From Cranoglanis bouderius (lineage: Eukaryota; Chordata; Actinopteri; Siluriformes; Cranoglanididae), in the NCBI GenBank assembly GCA_023630585.1, contig CM042565.1, positions 9,584,513 to 9,648,512 of the forward strand: DNA of 64,000 nucleotides, in the 5' to 3' direction. A model generated the notes under the pieces. It did no database searches. It was not told the DNA's origin and saw only the letters and a list, made by a program, of their open reading frames with translations. This document shows positions 1-12,214 of the stretch, piece by piece; positions within the stretch are counted from its first letter, which is position 1; each line of letters begins with the position of its first letter. A program made the translations under genes and the position numbers.

Positions 1-147
1 ACAATTAAAAGAACCAAAGACTTAAACTACTTCAGTCTGTGGCATTGAATTTATTTAATACACGAGTTTCACAATTTGAGTTGAATTACTGAAATAAACA
101 AACTTTTCCACGACATTCTAATTTATTGAGATGCACCTGTATATTCC
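1..147 (+). repeat. LINE-like 3' tail, copy 1
   Basis: This stretch is nearly identical to 52799-52946. Both share 'aaaagaaccaaagac', 'tttatttaatacacgag' and the closing 'ttgagatgcacctgta'. It is cut by the left edge of the window and abuts a Tc1 remnant on its right. A non-coding block with a constant right end suggests the 3' end of a LINE family, but the family is not certain from sequence alone. Confidence 0.6.
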
Positions 148-1162
148 CACTGATATGTTTTTTTATTTTTTTATCACAGCTGGAGAATTGCAGAAGTTAG
201 TTGCATCTTGGGGTCAGAAAGTCTCCAAAACTACAATCCAAAGTCACCTACATCACCACAAGTTGTTTGGAAGGGTTTCAAGAAAAAAAGCTTCTACTCT
301 CATCCAAAAACAAACTCAAGCATCTTCAGTTTGCCAGACACTACTGGAACTTCAAATGGGATCGGGTTCTATGGTCAGATGAAACCAAAATAGAGCTTTT
401 TGGCAAAAAAAAACAGAGGTGGTTTTGGCACACACAGAGAGGTAGCCATATGGAAAAGTACCTCATGCCCACGGTTAAATATGGTGGTGGCTCTTAAATG
501 TTTTGGGGCTGTTTTTCTGCCAGAGGACCTTGACATTTTGTTAGGATACATGGCATCATGGACTTTATCAAATATCAACAGATATTAAATGAAAACCTGA
601 CTGCCTCTGCCAGAAAGCTTAAAATGGGCCATGGCTGGATCTTCCAGCAGGACAATGATCCAAAATATACATCAAACTCAACACAAAAATGGTTTACTGA
701 CCACAAAATCAAGGTCCTGCCATGGCCATCCCAGTCCCCTGACTTGAAACCCATAGAAAACCTGTGGGGTGAACTGAAGAGGAGAGTCCACTAGCGTGGA
801 CATCGAAATTTGAAGGATCTGGAGAGATTCTGTATGGAGGAATGGTCTCAGATCCCTTGCCATGTATTCTCCAACCTCATCAGGCATTATAGGAGAAGAC
901 TCCTGTTATCTTGGCAAAGGGAGGTAGCACAAAGTATTGACTAAAAGGGTGCCAATAATTGTTGCACGCCTATATTTAACAAATATCTTCTTTTTTTTTT
1001 TTTTTTTGATAAACCTGTGTTTTGTTTGCAATTGTTTGATATCCATGAGAGCAGAATATTTTTGTGAATTTTGTAAACAAAAGATCAAAAAACAATAAAA
1101 ACAATTTTTCACAGCCTTCTTTGCTCATATTTACCAAGGGTGCCAATATTAGTGGAGGGCAT

Positions 1163-1165
<3 letters not shown>
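148..1165 (+). mobile_element. Tc1-like transposon remnant, 5' truncated
   Basis: Transposase pieces lie in more than one + frame. Around 181-500 are the helix-turn-helix and linker part ('ELQKLVASWGQKVSKTT') and then 'LWSDETKIELFG', which carries the first catalytic D. Around 615-795 are 'FQQDNDPKYTSNSTQKW' (second D) and 'PDLKPIENLWGELKRR' (third acidic residue, E). Frameshifts and an in-frame stop separate the pieces. Downstream sequence up to 'gggtgccaatatt' near 1140-1150 looks like the 3' terminal inverted repeat of this family. The left terminal repeat and the transposase start are missing, so it is a dead copy. Confidence 0.85.
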
Positions 1166-1417
<252 letters not shown>

Positions 1418-1504
1418 GTAACAGTAGTAAATGAAACAAAGTCTGGTGTGACAGAAAAATGAAAATAAAAATAAAGATAGTAGTCTCCGGTACAATTTGT
1501 GCAG

Positions 1505-1849
1505 TTTTATAAGGAAATTAGCTGGTAAGTTTTATTGAGCATCTTGCAGAACCATCCACAGTTCTTCTGGACACTTTGACTTTTGCACTTGCTTCTTATT
1601 TTTGCAGCAAAACCCAACAACCTTCACTATATTTTTTATCTGAAAAGTGTCTCTTACGTAATACGCTGCTTTCTTTAATGACATACAAACATTTTTCTGT
1701 AACATTTAATTTTGTGCTAGAAAACTAATGTTTGGGAATCTAAAATGTTTTTGTACTGACTTGATAATGTAGAAGTCATAAAATAAAAAATCTATAACAA
1801 AGTCTGTACTAAAAAAAAATAGGGTGCCTAAAACTTTTGCACAGTACTG
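1505..1849. mobile_element. MITE, truncated copy
   Basis: It matches the complete MITE at 29354-29818 over its right three quarters, including 'gagcatcttgcagaacca', 'ttaattttgtgctagaaa' and the terminal 'gcacagtactg'. The left terminal repeat is absent. It is followed by TA, the expected Tc1/mariner target duplication, and then by the (GT)n tract. It has no coding potential. Confidence 0.8.
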
Positions 1850-1975
<126 letters not shown>

Positions 1976-2104
1976 CCCTGTGGTTTTAAAGAAACTAGAA
2001 GAAGTGCTGGCTCTTTTAACAAGTGTGCGTCTTTAGTTGGAAAGTTCAGAAATAAAAAGCTGTAATGCTTTCACTAAATAAATGACTAATACATGTTTGC
2101 ATAT

Positions 2105-2290
2105 TGTTCAATAATACGACAGTGTAGTGGGTTGCATTGCCTTCCTCATAGCTCCAGGATTCCCAGCTTTTGTCTCACATGGGTTTACTCCGGGCTCTCT
2201 GGTTTTCTTCCACCTCCCAGAAACATGCCAGTAGATGGATTGGGAACTCTACATATGCGCCACTGTAGGTGAATAAGTGTGTTATTGGAA
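2105..2290 (-). repeat. tRNA-derived SINE-like repeat fragment
   Basis: On the - strand the sequence reads like the body of the interspersed repeats at 8850-9065 and 23150-23440. In the + direction it has 'gctccaggattcccagctttt', 'gggtttactccggg' and 'ctggttttcttccacctccc', then 'aacatgcc'. It is diverged and lacks a clear tRNA-like head. It lies 0.4 kb upstream of the first TNF ligand gene. Confidence 0.5.
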
Positions 2291-2718
2291 ATGAATGAAT
2301 GGTATGATCATTCTCGTAAAATAAATATGTCCTGTGATCTTTTTTATGCAGAACATCTGAGAACTCCTGATATATGTCGTTTCTTTGCGCGTATGCTGGG
2401 CTCTTTAATTTGTTTAAGGTTTAGCTAAACGCAGTTACTGCAGCACTTGTTTTGCGGGATGCACAAGTCTCACGTTGAAACCTCAGATTGCTAGTTCTTT
2501 TCCCAGTATGAGTGGAAGCGCCTATGTGGTATTGTGCGTTCGGTGTGTCATAGCTGCCACCCCCGCACATTTTTAAGTCTCAGCCACAGAGAGGGAGAGT
2601 GGAGGGGAGTGAAAGGCCGCTTGGATGCGTGGGAGATCCCCTTAACTTTGTATTTGATCAGATGTAGACGCACGCTGCGCTTCCAGTCTGTGTTGCGGCT
2701 GCGGAGGGGAGAGAGAGG

Positions 2719-5078
2719 ATGGCGCACACGGCCAGAGCGCACGTCACCTGGATGTCCGCATTGATCATGGCAGCTGTAACAGCCTCTTGTATAACTTGGC
2801 TCATCGCGTCCAGGGTAAGTGCGTATTTTGGTATTTCTTGCATGGCGCTGGATGTTCTGATAGCAAAACATATCTGTTCTCTACATTTGAGTCAGTTTGA
2901 AACACCCGATCCATGATTTGGACTAGTGATCGATTTCACATACAATGGTTTCTCATGCTTTTAAACTGTTTTACACTGCCTTTGTTAAACGTTGCCAGTG
3001 CAAACATGAAAATGTAATGTACATTAGGAAAGCAATGGGGCGTGTTTGTTGTGCGCTGGGGCGCGTAACCGTAAGCGCGTCCTTGTGCGTCTGCGCCAGT
3101 TTCTGTGCCGTGTCCAACTTTTCTTTTGTTTGTTTTTGTTTTTGAACTGAATATAAACTGCCAGCATCGTAAATAGACAAATTATTTTGGGAACAACTTC
3201 CGTATAAGACATAAACGTCCAGCTCCAAATAGCTTCTACATTCTGGAAAGACTGCCATGTTTTATTCATTGCTTCTCTTTGGGTTTTTTTTTTTTTTTTT
3301 TTAGGAGACTAGCGTAAAAAGGTCCAGAGTAACAGTCGTCTACGGTAGGTTTCCGCCTGACTGATTTGTATCTTCTTGCCTGTCCACTTTTTAGCATCTC
3401 TAATGCCATAACTTAAAAAAGACAGACAAATAACAGAAGAAAACTTACATCTTCCACCATTAAGGTTTTTTTTGTTTGTTTGTTTGTTTTTGTGTCTGTG
3501 CTGATTGTTTTCAGATGGAAACAGTTTGAATTACTGCCTCTAATGCTGCCTCACAGGCCAGATGTTTGCATGAAAATAACACAAATGTAGTTAGGGACAC
3601 CAAACCTATTAATCACTTTAGACCAGTAATAAGGAAATTGGAAAATGATTTACCAGCTCAGCATGTGTTTTCGAATGGTCTACCAATTTGACCAGCTCAA
3701 CATGTGTTTTTGCCAAATCAAACTTGATTATTCAGCACGGTTGTCATTTTGGAGGAACAGGTATTATGTAGAACCATAAAAATAAAGGATTTCCCATTCA
3801 AAAAATAATATGTTTCTGATTACAATGCTAGAACCAATAAACATCCCATAAGAAACACCATTTAATAGTAATGCATGTTTGGGCATATTGTAACAATACC
3901 ATACTCATAGAAAAATAAGCTTCCATTAAGGGCAGTGGTAGCTCAGTGGTTAAGACATTGGGCTACTGATTGGAAGGTCCTGAGTTCAAATCCCAGCACT
4001 GCAAAAGCTGCCAATGTTGGGTCCTTGAGCAAGGCCCTTAACTGCTCAGATGTATAAATGAAATAAATGTAAGTCCTTCTGGATAAGGGCGTCTGCCAAA
4101 TGCCGTAAATTAAATGCAAGTTTTCTTAAGGGAACCCTGAAAGGTTTGGTATACAATCCTACAACAAAGAGTTAGAAAGAGTTCCTAGAACCCCCTTTAG
4201 GAACTTTTACATGAGTCAACAAGACTGCATATGAGTTGACATCAGAGACAGGTGGAAAAGCTTCTTTAAGGGGGTGACTGCCACCCTGTGCCACATGTGG
4301 CCATGCCCCTGGCTGTATACAAGTTCAGTGCAAGGCTTTGCCTACACTTACTTTGAAATGATGAACACAATGAGATTATTAATTAATTTGGGTTTTACAG
4401 ATGTTCATTCTGTAATAGTATGCTCAAACACTGATATCTTTTTATACCCTTGTGCAGCTGTAATATTAATTCCATGATAAATGCTATATTACTTATAGCA
4501 TGTTGTAACAGGTTTTCAAAAAAGAAAACACTTTTAAATGAATATGGATTTGTGTTTGGTAGGTAAACTATAAAAACAGAAAGAAACAGAGATATATTTT
4601 TAAGCCAAAACCAAAACTGTGCTGTAGGCATGCATTAAGTAGGATTTATTCACTACATGCCATTTGAGTTGGCTTTGTCCTCAAGCATTAGCTAAATGTA
4701 CAAGCCTTCAGTTACTATATTTATATAAAAAATAAATATCTCTTTCAATTCCATAATAAGTTGTTGAAACAGAACAGTCCATAACAAGTCATTTTTATCA
4801 CTTTTATTGCCCGAAGACACACTGACATTTACATTTAGATTCTTATTGCAGGATGCTCGGCTTCATATACAGGAAGTTGCTTTTTTATCTTAGGGTCGTG
4901 TGTTGGTGGTCTGTGTTATTTTTTTTCATTTCAAGATCTTATCGAGTGAAACATTTTCCTTAGTATGTAATTGAGAATAATTCTAGATGTTTTCCACTTG
5001 CTGATCATCTGGAAAACAGAACTGCGGCTCTTTATAGACAGGAGTCAGGTGTTTGTATGCACTTATTGTGTGTTGCTA

Positions 5079-5117
<39 letters not shown>

Positions 5118-7002
5118 GCTTATTTGTCGTGCAAGTTTGTGGTGAGCTGTAGAGCTGTTTCCCGTAACTCTCCCCTTTGCTGTTTCTAGCACGTTGCTTG
5201 GCATGACGCATGGGTTTCCTTTGCAAGTGTGTTACTATTAACCTGTAAATACGTCACATCATATCAGATTTTTTTTCCCTGCCCTACAGGTACATCAGTG
5301 GCAAATATGTTGAGAGTTCCACCTTCCACAGCACATTGTGTTTTAAAAGGTGAGGTTTGAGTGAGCATTTCAGAGAAATGAATGTCATTTTCCTTCAAAA
5401 CAGGATTGTAAGATTATTTAATGCCACTAGTTATGGGATATTCTTTTTAGAACTTAATACATAATACCATATCTTATCAATCATACTATTATTCAATATT
5501 ATAAAAATGTGTTACTTTGGTCAATGGTCAACAGTAACTTTAACCTTTTCAGGTCCAAGCTTATTAATCAGTTATTCTTAATACCTTAAAAACATGCTAT
5601 TCAGTAACTACTGTGAATTATTCAGTAACCGGAGTGAAACTAATAAAGAACGAATGTAGCTACAGATGTGCCAGCATCTACAGCTTAGCTGTACCGTTCA
5701 GGAGACACCTGAAAACTACACTTTTCTTCTTTCTCAGCTCAATCATCAGTCAGACCAAACATGAATAAAATTCACCCAATGGAAAAACCTGTTCATTGAA
5801 GGGGAAAGGATGTGGGACGTGAAAGATGCACATTTGTTTCTGATAGTAGTTACTTTCGCTTTGTGCTGACTTCATTTGTTTGAACTTAGAGCTGTGAATT
5901 CGCGAGTCTTGGTTTTGTGAACCCATAGAAAACGAGACGTATTACATGATCATTTAGTCAGTGTGCTACCAAAAAAGGAAAAAAATAGTGTGGCTGATAT
6001 TTTCTTTTCATGTCAGTAATGGAAGTGTAAAAACCAACCATTACGCTCTACTGATGCCCAGCTGATCAACAGTAAATATTTTTTTTCAGTACAATTGTAA
6101 TTGTTTATTATTATCATATCTACAATCCAAACTTTTCTGCACTTGAATATAAGTTCAACCCTTGCATGTTTTATCACTGATGCTGTTATTACACAGCTGT
6201 CGTCTCCACCAACAGGTTTTTGTGGCTAGGATTTTCTTGTTACCTCTGGCACCTCTGTAGTTATGATAGTGAGGGATGGAAGGGATTAAAGAGGTTCTTT
6301 CAGACTAGCTGTTCATTTTTAAGCTGTATAAACGTATCTTTCTGTAATTCTGGCTAAACAGTGTTTGTCGGGACATAATGCTGAGATGAAGATGAAAAGG
6401 AAGAACAATTTTACTTTAAGCACCTTTAAATAGGAATGTACAAAAATCAACAAAACATTTGGCCATTATGTCCAAAATGTCACTCAATCTATATTCATTT
6501 CTTGTTTATAGAACTGTTGTATAAAAGCAATATTGCACTTACAATCATGTGGTTATACTACTTCACAAGTGAGTCTTTTGTTTGGCATCCAGTGTACAAC
6601 AACTCTGCAAATGACAGTCATCTGGCCTGGGAGGAGGAGGAGTGTGACAAGAACTTCTCCCTGAATGACAACAAAACGTCGATAATGGTGAAGGAGCAGG
6701 GTGTTTATCTGGTCTACGTACAGCTGACATACAGTCTCAAAAAGGATGGAGACAGCTCTAGCATAGACCTCAGGTTGCTTGTGGAGTTCAATTATACTGA
6801 GGACAAGGAAGAATTCACTGGTGCCTTTGACAACCGCCAGCTCACAGAGAAGGAGCAAGACGCCCATCTCTCAGCCTTCTTCCTGCTCAACATGACGGCT
6901 GGGAACAGACTCTCCATAAATGCACATCCGAAGAACAGGATAAAGTATAACGATGTTCGACCATTCTCCAGTTACATCACCATCATTCGGTATGCTGACT
7001 GA
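2719..7002 (+). CDS. TNF superfamily ligand, TNFSF8 (CD30L)-like
   Basis: Four exons join into one 201-residue frame: 2719-2814, 3305-3344, 5290-5349 and 6593-7002 (stop TGA 7000-7002). All introns are GT-AG; donors are gtaagt, gtaggt and gtgagg. Phases are 0, 1, 1. The ATG at 2719 has A at -3 and G at +4. Residues about 9-29 form one hydrophobic segment after a very short N-terminus, as in a type II membrane protein. Residues 66-201 form the TNF homology domain: 'QGVYLVYVQLTY' (101-112) is the central strand, 'AGNRLSINAHP' (168-178) and 'SYITIIRY' (192-199) are the last strands. Six N-glycosylation sequons are seen (N68, N72, N86, N92, N132, N165). Members of this family trimerise and bind TNF receptors on immune cells. 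The C-terminal part resembles CD30 ligand most, but TNFSF4 or TNFSF9 kinship is not excluded. A longer frame starting at 6436 reads through the intron and is not the true start. Confidence 0.85.
3642..3715. repeat. Short tandem duplication in intron 2
   Basis: The phrase 'accagctca' followed by 'catgtgttttt' (first copy: 'catgtgttttc') occurs twice, about 42 bases apart, with 'tggtctaccaatttg' between. It sits in intron 2 of the TNFSF8-like gene and has no evident function. Confidence 0.6.
3929..4110 (+). repeat. tRNA-derived SINE in intron 2
   Basis: The head resembles a tRNA with both internal RNA polymerase III boxes: 'tggtagctcagtggttaag' (A box) and 'gagttcaaatcccagc' (B box). The body has 'ttgagcaaggccctta'. 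The tail 'ctggataagggcgtctgcc' then 'aaatgccgtaaat' is the LINE-like tail shared by many fish SINEs. It is a retroposon in intron 2 of the TNFSF8-like gene and not a functional tRNA gene, because the 3' half does not fold back on the 5' half and a SINE body follows. Confidence 0.88.
5082..5116. repeat. (TG)n microsatellite in intron 2
   Basis: About 17 TG units in intron 2 of the TNFSF8-like gene, 170 bp upstream of exon 3. Confidence 0.95.
6478..6556. repeat. MITE fragment next to exon 4
   Basis: It shares 'tttatagaactgtt', 'tataaaagcaatat' and 'acaatcatg' with the MITE at 17265-17475. It ends about 35 bases before the splice acceptor of the last exon of the TNFSF8-like gene, so a transposon-derived stretch lies where the branch point should be. 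Confidence 0.65.
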
Positions 7003-8505
7003 TTAGGCTGAGCAAAGAGAAGCTATCAACTTCCCACGAGTTCAGACATATGCTCTATGTTTATGTCAGCTATTTTCCTTCTTGCTACTTAAGTCACAAA
7101 ACTGAAATTCTTCTGTGATGATGTCCAAATGACCAATGGCATGGGAGGCTTCCACAAAGTAAAATCGAGAAATGTAAAACCACAAGAAGAAATATGACAA
7201 CTCAACAAATTCGGGATGTTTGTGTAGGGAGGTGCAATATTTATCTCAGTAATTTTTTCTTTGTTTTGTTTTTTTCCCCCTCCCTCTTTGTTGCATAATG
7301 TTCCCAACTCATGATTTTCTGAGAAGCATGACACATTTTCCGCCCATTAGAGACAAAAGTGATTTTCACTTTGTTTCGGGTTCGTTATGACTCAGTTGAG
7401 AAAGAGCATCATGCCTGTTTCCTCATTTCTCGGTTTGACGAAATGAGCACACACAAGTTAATGTCACTTCCACTAGCTGCTGCAATTGACGCTTCATTAC
7501 ATTTGTGAAACGAGGGATCTTTTTTTTTTTTTTTTGGGATGGTGTTTCTGTGAAAGCTATTCTTCCCATTATTCTGAAAATATGTACAACTGAATAGCTG
7601 GCTCTGATGTTTTAAAGAATGTTCTTAGAGGACTTTCATGTCATTTTAAAATTGTAAATGTGTACCAACAATCTGGGGAAATTCTGAATACCATAAGGAT
7701 AGTTTAGCAATATGTGTTGACCACCATTACATATTCCTCTTTGTGTTTGTTTGGGCTTTTTGTTTTGTTTTGTTTTGTTTGTTTTGTTTTTTTTTCCCTG
7801 CAGAGCATCATCCATTAATACCCTCATTATTATATAATCTAAACCAAAAATCAAGCTATGCAATTTCATTAATGCTTTCATCATAATGTTTATTTCTATG
7901 GTTCAGAGAAAATATAGATGTATCCATTTTGCCTTAACACTTAATATAAATGCAGTATATTTAACACAGAGTTGAAATGTCAGTGATGCTCTTCAGGTAG
8001 TACCGCTGAGGTTTCTTTTTCCTGATAATCATTATTTTTGATAAAGATTTATAAATATGAAAGGAAGTGAGGTATGTCATACCATAACACACTAATTTAA
8101 CAGGCATAAAGCTGAAATCTGTTGCATTGTGACAATCAATATTAAGATATTTTGCCACCTCAATACACCTCAAATAGTATATTTTCTCCAGGTTATTTGT
8201 AATAGTCTCAAGGTTGAGCTTAATGTTCTTCATTTCCTAACTGAACTAATGATTTAACTTAAAGTCATCTTTACAAGAAGGGTTGCATGACACACAATAC
8301 CAGTTTCCTTGTTTTGGGTTTGTTATGAGTCAGCTGAAAAAAAGCATTCCACCTCTGTAAGGTCAGATAAGTTTCAGACTGCTGATCAGAATTCTAAAGA
8401 CATTTTTTAAATCATATTTTGTGTTTTTGTTTGTTTCTTGTTTCTTGTTGTAAAGTGACCTTGGATGTGAGAAGTGAGCAAGGCCATATATACATATATA
8501 TTTAA

Positions 8506-8568
<63 letters not shown>

Positions 8569-8840
8569 ATTATCAGTAATGACATTTGAGCAACTACTCT
8601 TCAGACATATTTGATTGTATATGATAAGTTTTTTTCATTGTTAGCCTGAACGATACACTCATGTTGAAAGATTGAAGTGGACTACTGCCTTTGTTCTCAA
8701 ACTGCTCAGTAATATTGTATTTATCTACTGCATTTTCGTGTAATTGTAATTATTTGTTATTTAAAGCGATAAATTCATTTGATAATTGCATCTGAACACT
8801 GTGTTTTTATGAAGATTTTAGTATCAGTGATTTTCTTACT
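7003..8840 (+). other. 3' flank of TNFSF8-like gene, no further gene seen
   Basis: AT-rich sequence with no supported coding frame. It should hold the 3' UTR, but no single polyadenylation signal can be picked with confidence. It contains T-rich homopolymers (7521-7537), a (TTTTG)n-like run near 7758-7792, and two diverged direct repeats of about 80 bp: 7325-7410 and 8283-8366 share 'gcatgacac', 'gttatga', 'tcag' and 'aagcat' in the same order. Confidence 0.5.
8503..8567. repeat. (TTA)n microsatellite
   Basis: About 21 uninterrupted TTA units. Confidence 0.97.
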
Positions 8841-8849
8841 GATATCTTG

Positions 8850-9065
8850 AGTCATCAGGGAACTGATGGGCACAAAATGCGCACACACACTCACATACCC
8901 ATTCACACACTACGGACAATTTAGAGATGCCAATCAGCCCACAACACGTCTTTGAACTGGGGCAGGAAACCGGAGGAAAAACCCCCAAGGCACAGGGAGA
9001 ACATGTAAACTCCACACACACAGGGCAGAGGCGGGATTCAAACCCCCAACCTTGGAGGTGCGAAT
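8850..9065 (-). repeat. SINE-like interspersed repeat
   Basis: The + strand has 'tacggacaatttagagatg', 'gcaggaaaccggagg', 'cacagggagaacatg' and 'gggattcaaacccccaacc'. The last phrase is the reverse of a tRNA B box, so the element reads right to left. Related copies lie at 23150-23440 and 2105-2290. Confidence 0.7.
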
Positions 9066-9338
9066 ATATATCTTACTGATATACATATTACAGATTTACA
9101 TTTGGATCACTGGGAGTTAAACATGATTTCATACCTTATATTTATTATATAATTATGTCCATGTTTGGGACATTTTCCCTCATATAATATATTACATGCA
9201 CTGTATATCCATAAAACAATACTCCATATTACTAAAGAAAGATTAATATTTTTTATATTGAACTCTAGTAAGATGACTATAGATGAAAGATCTATTTTAT
9301 GAAAGGCACTTTAGACCATAATTCAGTCTTGACTTCTC

Positions 9339-9450
9339 TCACACACAATTATACTCTCACTCTAACACTATTATACTCTCACACATGATTATACTCTCAT
9401 TCTAACACTATTATACTGTCACACACAATCATACTCTCACACAATTAAAC
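9339..9450. repeat. Minisatellite, about 40-bp unit x 2.7
   Basis: Units containing 'attatactctca', 'tctaacactattatact' repeat with a period of about 40 bases before the adjoining (GT)n tract. Confidence 0.8.
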
Positions 9451-9454
9451 TCTC

Positions 9455-9458
<4 letters not shown>

Positions 9459-9539
<81 letters not shown>
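9459..9539. repeat. (GT)n microsatellite
   Basis: About 40 uninterrupted GT units. Confidence 0.98.
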
Positions 9540-9541
<2 letters not shown>

Positions 9542-10018
9542 GTTATCAGGTTTGAATTATACTCTTATAGACTGATTTGAACTGATGCAAAAAAAGTGCA
9601 ACAAACTAGAATTTGCAAATCATTTAGCATACAAGAGGATGCAACATACAGGTACAATGGGTCTGGCAAAAAAAATAATGCACAAAACGGTTACTTATTG
9701 CACAAAACACTAACATATTATTTTCTGACAAAACATGTTTTATAACTTAAAGCGTTAAACTTAAAGAAATCTAAAAGCACTTTAGTGTAAATTGAGATTA
9801 ATATATTTTTTATTGAATGGGTTTTAAACACCTGCAACAACACAATAGTGACTACTAAATAATATCCTAAAGACGTGTCATTTACTTTTTTATTTGCTGA
9901 GACTTTTTCAAATATTCAAAAGAACTGACTCATCCTTAGACCATGAATACTCTAGATATTTATACTACTGTGAATTTTAGACTATCAGAAGTAATAATAG
10001 AACATTTACTTAATTTTA

Positions 10019-10082
<64 letters not shown>

Positions 10083-10083
10083 C
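10019..10083. repeat. (TC)n microsatellite
   Basis: About 31 TC units with one G interruption near the right end. The opposite strand gives only Arg-Glu repeats. Confidence 0.97.
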
Positions 10084-10324
10084 AGTACATAAACAAAATA
10101 GGATATTGCCAAAGTATTTCAAAATTGCTGTTTTTCTCTCTTTCACTTCCCTTCTCCCTATTATAAAAACAATGTAGTATAAATTGTGGATGCTCTCAGC
10201 AGCCCCAAGGGAAATTCTGCAGAGAACAATCAAGATGTCATTTCTCTGTTCCCTGTGCAGTGGTGGAAAATGACCTATTTTCAAACACAATTACACCAAA
10301 CACCAAAGGCATTCTTAAAAAGAA

Positions 10325-10560
10325 TGAAAAAGATTCATTTTTACATGTCCTACTTTTGTATATTTCCACATATCAAACAGATCAAAGCACCACACTGCCA
10401 CTGCACCATATGTGGAGTCATTCTTAATGGAATTTCCACAGTCAAGAATAATTGCACGTATAATTGTTCTAAAACCTTATTAGTTCATTATCAAAAAAGC
10501 TTATAAAGATTCATTTTACGTCTTGCACTTTGCTCTATTTCCACATATCAAGAAGAGCTT
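10325..10560. repeat. Low-copy local duplication
   Basis: 10325-10380 and 10505-10556 are diverged direct copies ('agattcattttacatgt'-like, then 'tatttccacatatcaa'). The interval also holds 'ccacactgccactgcacc' and 'atttccacagtcaagaa', which recur at 14097-14163 beside the Tc1 copy there. No gene is recognised. Confidence 0.55.
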
Positions 10561-10851
10561 AGGGGTTCATGTCAAATTAACCAGCGGGTGGAAACACACC
10601 ATCACACATTTAGCTGATTTTTTCACCATCTCCTAGTGCAAGAATGAGAACAAAAAACATTTTGAGTCAACACTCACTCATTAAGGAATGGTAGTCGTTT
10701 TAAAATTTCGCCTCGCTACGTTCCACAGCAACCCCCCCTCCCCCCCCCCCCTTTTTTAGAAACATTTATCCCTTTATGAAATTGGCATATTTGTATTATT
10801 TGTTATGTAGAATCAGAATCAATGCAATTAACCTTTATAAATATCTATAAT

Positions 10852-10968
10852 GATTTCAGTGATGAATGGTAGAAAACACTTGTGGGGGTACCCAAACAAC
10901 TTTTTGTTTGATCCCCCAGACCCTACTTCTGTCAACCTGTATCATGCTACAAATTTATTTAGCTTCAT
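10852..10968 (+). repeat. Left arm of inverted pair flanking a Tc1 copy
   Basis: This arm is the inverted counterpart of 12215-12345. In the + frame from 10863 it reads 'MNGRKHLWGYP', then 'PTSVNLYHAT'. The partner on the - strand reads 'NGKKHFLGYP', then 'PTSVNLYQAT', with a 3-codon length difference between. Neither arm is recognised as a known gene or transposon. Confidence 0.6.
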
Positions 10969-10984
10969 CATACAAATAAATGAA

Positions 10985-12047
10985 AAGTTGAAGTAAGAAG
11001 GTGATGTGAAACAGGTGAGTCTAATCATAGTGTATAAGGAGCCTCCAAAAAAGGCCTAGTCCTTCAAGTGCAAGGATGGGTCGAGGCTTGCCAATCTGCC
11101 AACAGAATAATTCAACACTTTGAGAACAACATTCTCCAAAGAAAAATCGGTAGGATTTGGGGCATCTCACCTTCTACAGGGCACAATATAATTAAAAGAT
11201 TCAAGGAATTCTGTCAAAGCTCGGTGTGTAAAGGGCAAGGCCAAAAACCACTTTTGAATGCATATGATCTCAGAGGCCTCAGACGTCACTGTCTTAAAAA
11301 CCATCATGAGTCTGTAATGGATATCCTGACATGGGCTCGGGAATACTTTGGTAAACCTTTGTCAGTCAACACCATTCGCCACTGCATCCACAAATGCAAG
11401 TTAAGGCTTTACTATACAAAGATGACTTATTATCAGCGTCAGGTCCAAAAGCCAGAGTCTGTCATGGTATGGGGGTATGTCAGTAACTTCCACATCTGTG
11501 AGGGCACCATTAATGCAGAAAGATATGTAAACATTTTGGAGCAACATATGCTGCCATCCAGAGCAGGACAACACCAAACCACACTCTGCCCGAATTACAA
11601 GTGCATGGTTGCGTAAGCAGAGAGTGCAGGTTCGAGCATGGCCTGCTTGCAGTCCTGACCTCTCTCCTACTGAGAATGTGTGACACATTATGAAGCGCAA
11701 AATAAGGCAACAAAGGCCCTGTACAGTTGTGCAGCTGAAGAAATGCATAATGGATGAATGTGGGGAAATTCTGCTTGCTAAACTCAACCAACTGGTGTCT
11801 TCAGTGCCCAAACACTTAATTAAAATTGTTATTAAAAGAAAAGGTGATGTTACACAGTGTATTGCAGTCATCAGATTTGAAATGAGGTGTATATTTTCAA
11901 AAATAAATTAAATTCACAAAGTAAAACATCAAATAATGTGTTAATAATGTGTTTTCAATATTGTACAGGGTGAATTGAATTTTCAAATTACTCTTTTTGT
12001 TTATTTGTTTGTTTGTTTTTTTGCATTTTCCATACTGTCCCAACTTT
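10985..12047 (+). mobile_element. Tc1-like transposon, degraded
   Basis: It belongs to the same family as 14203-15713, here on the + strand. Transposase pieces run from 11068: 'NRIIQHFENNI' and 'RIWGISPSTGHNIIKRF' form the DNA-binding region. The segment with the first catalytic D is deleted. 'VMVWGYVS' follows near 11460, and the C-terminal part sits in another frame (11640-11860). The right end has 'tactgtcccaactttttt'. The left terminal repeat is missing, so the copy cannot move. Confidence 0.85.
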
Positions 12048-12214
12048 TTTAAATAAAATTATTTCTTTCTTATAACTATTTTATGTAACTGACAGTCATA
12101 AAAACCATTTCACTACACATCATGCTGTGTATAGTTCTGTGTGTGACAAATAAAATTAGAATTTTTTCATTATTTGTTTGTGGGGCATAACGCACCCAAT
12201 TTTGACTTATTTAT

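Noticed and set aside
3929..4000. A tRNA gene
   Set aside because: A and B boxes are present but the acceptor stem does not close and a SINE body and tail follow, so it is a retroposon head.
6436..6592. N-terminal part of the long frame that reads into TNF exon 4
   Set aside because: It lacks a TNF stalk or membrane segment, includes MITE sequence, and the splice acceptor before 6593 has the phase needed by upstream exon 3.
11401..11871. A 156-residue - strand frame
   Set aside because: It is antisense to the Tc1 transposase on the + strand and has no recognisable domain.
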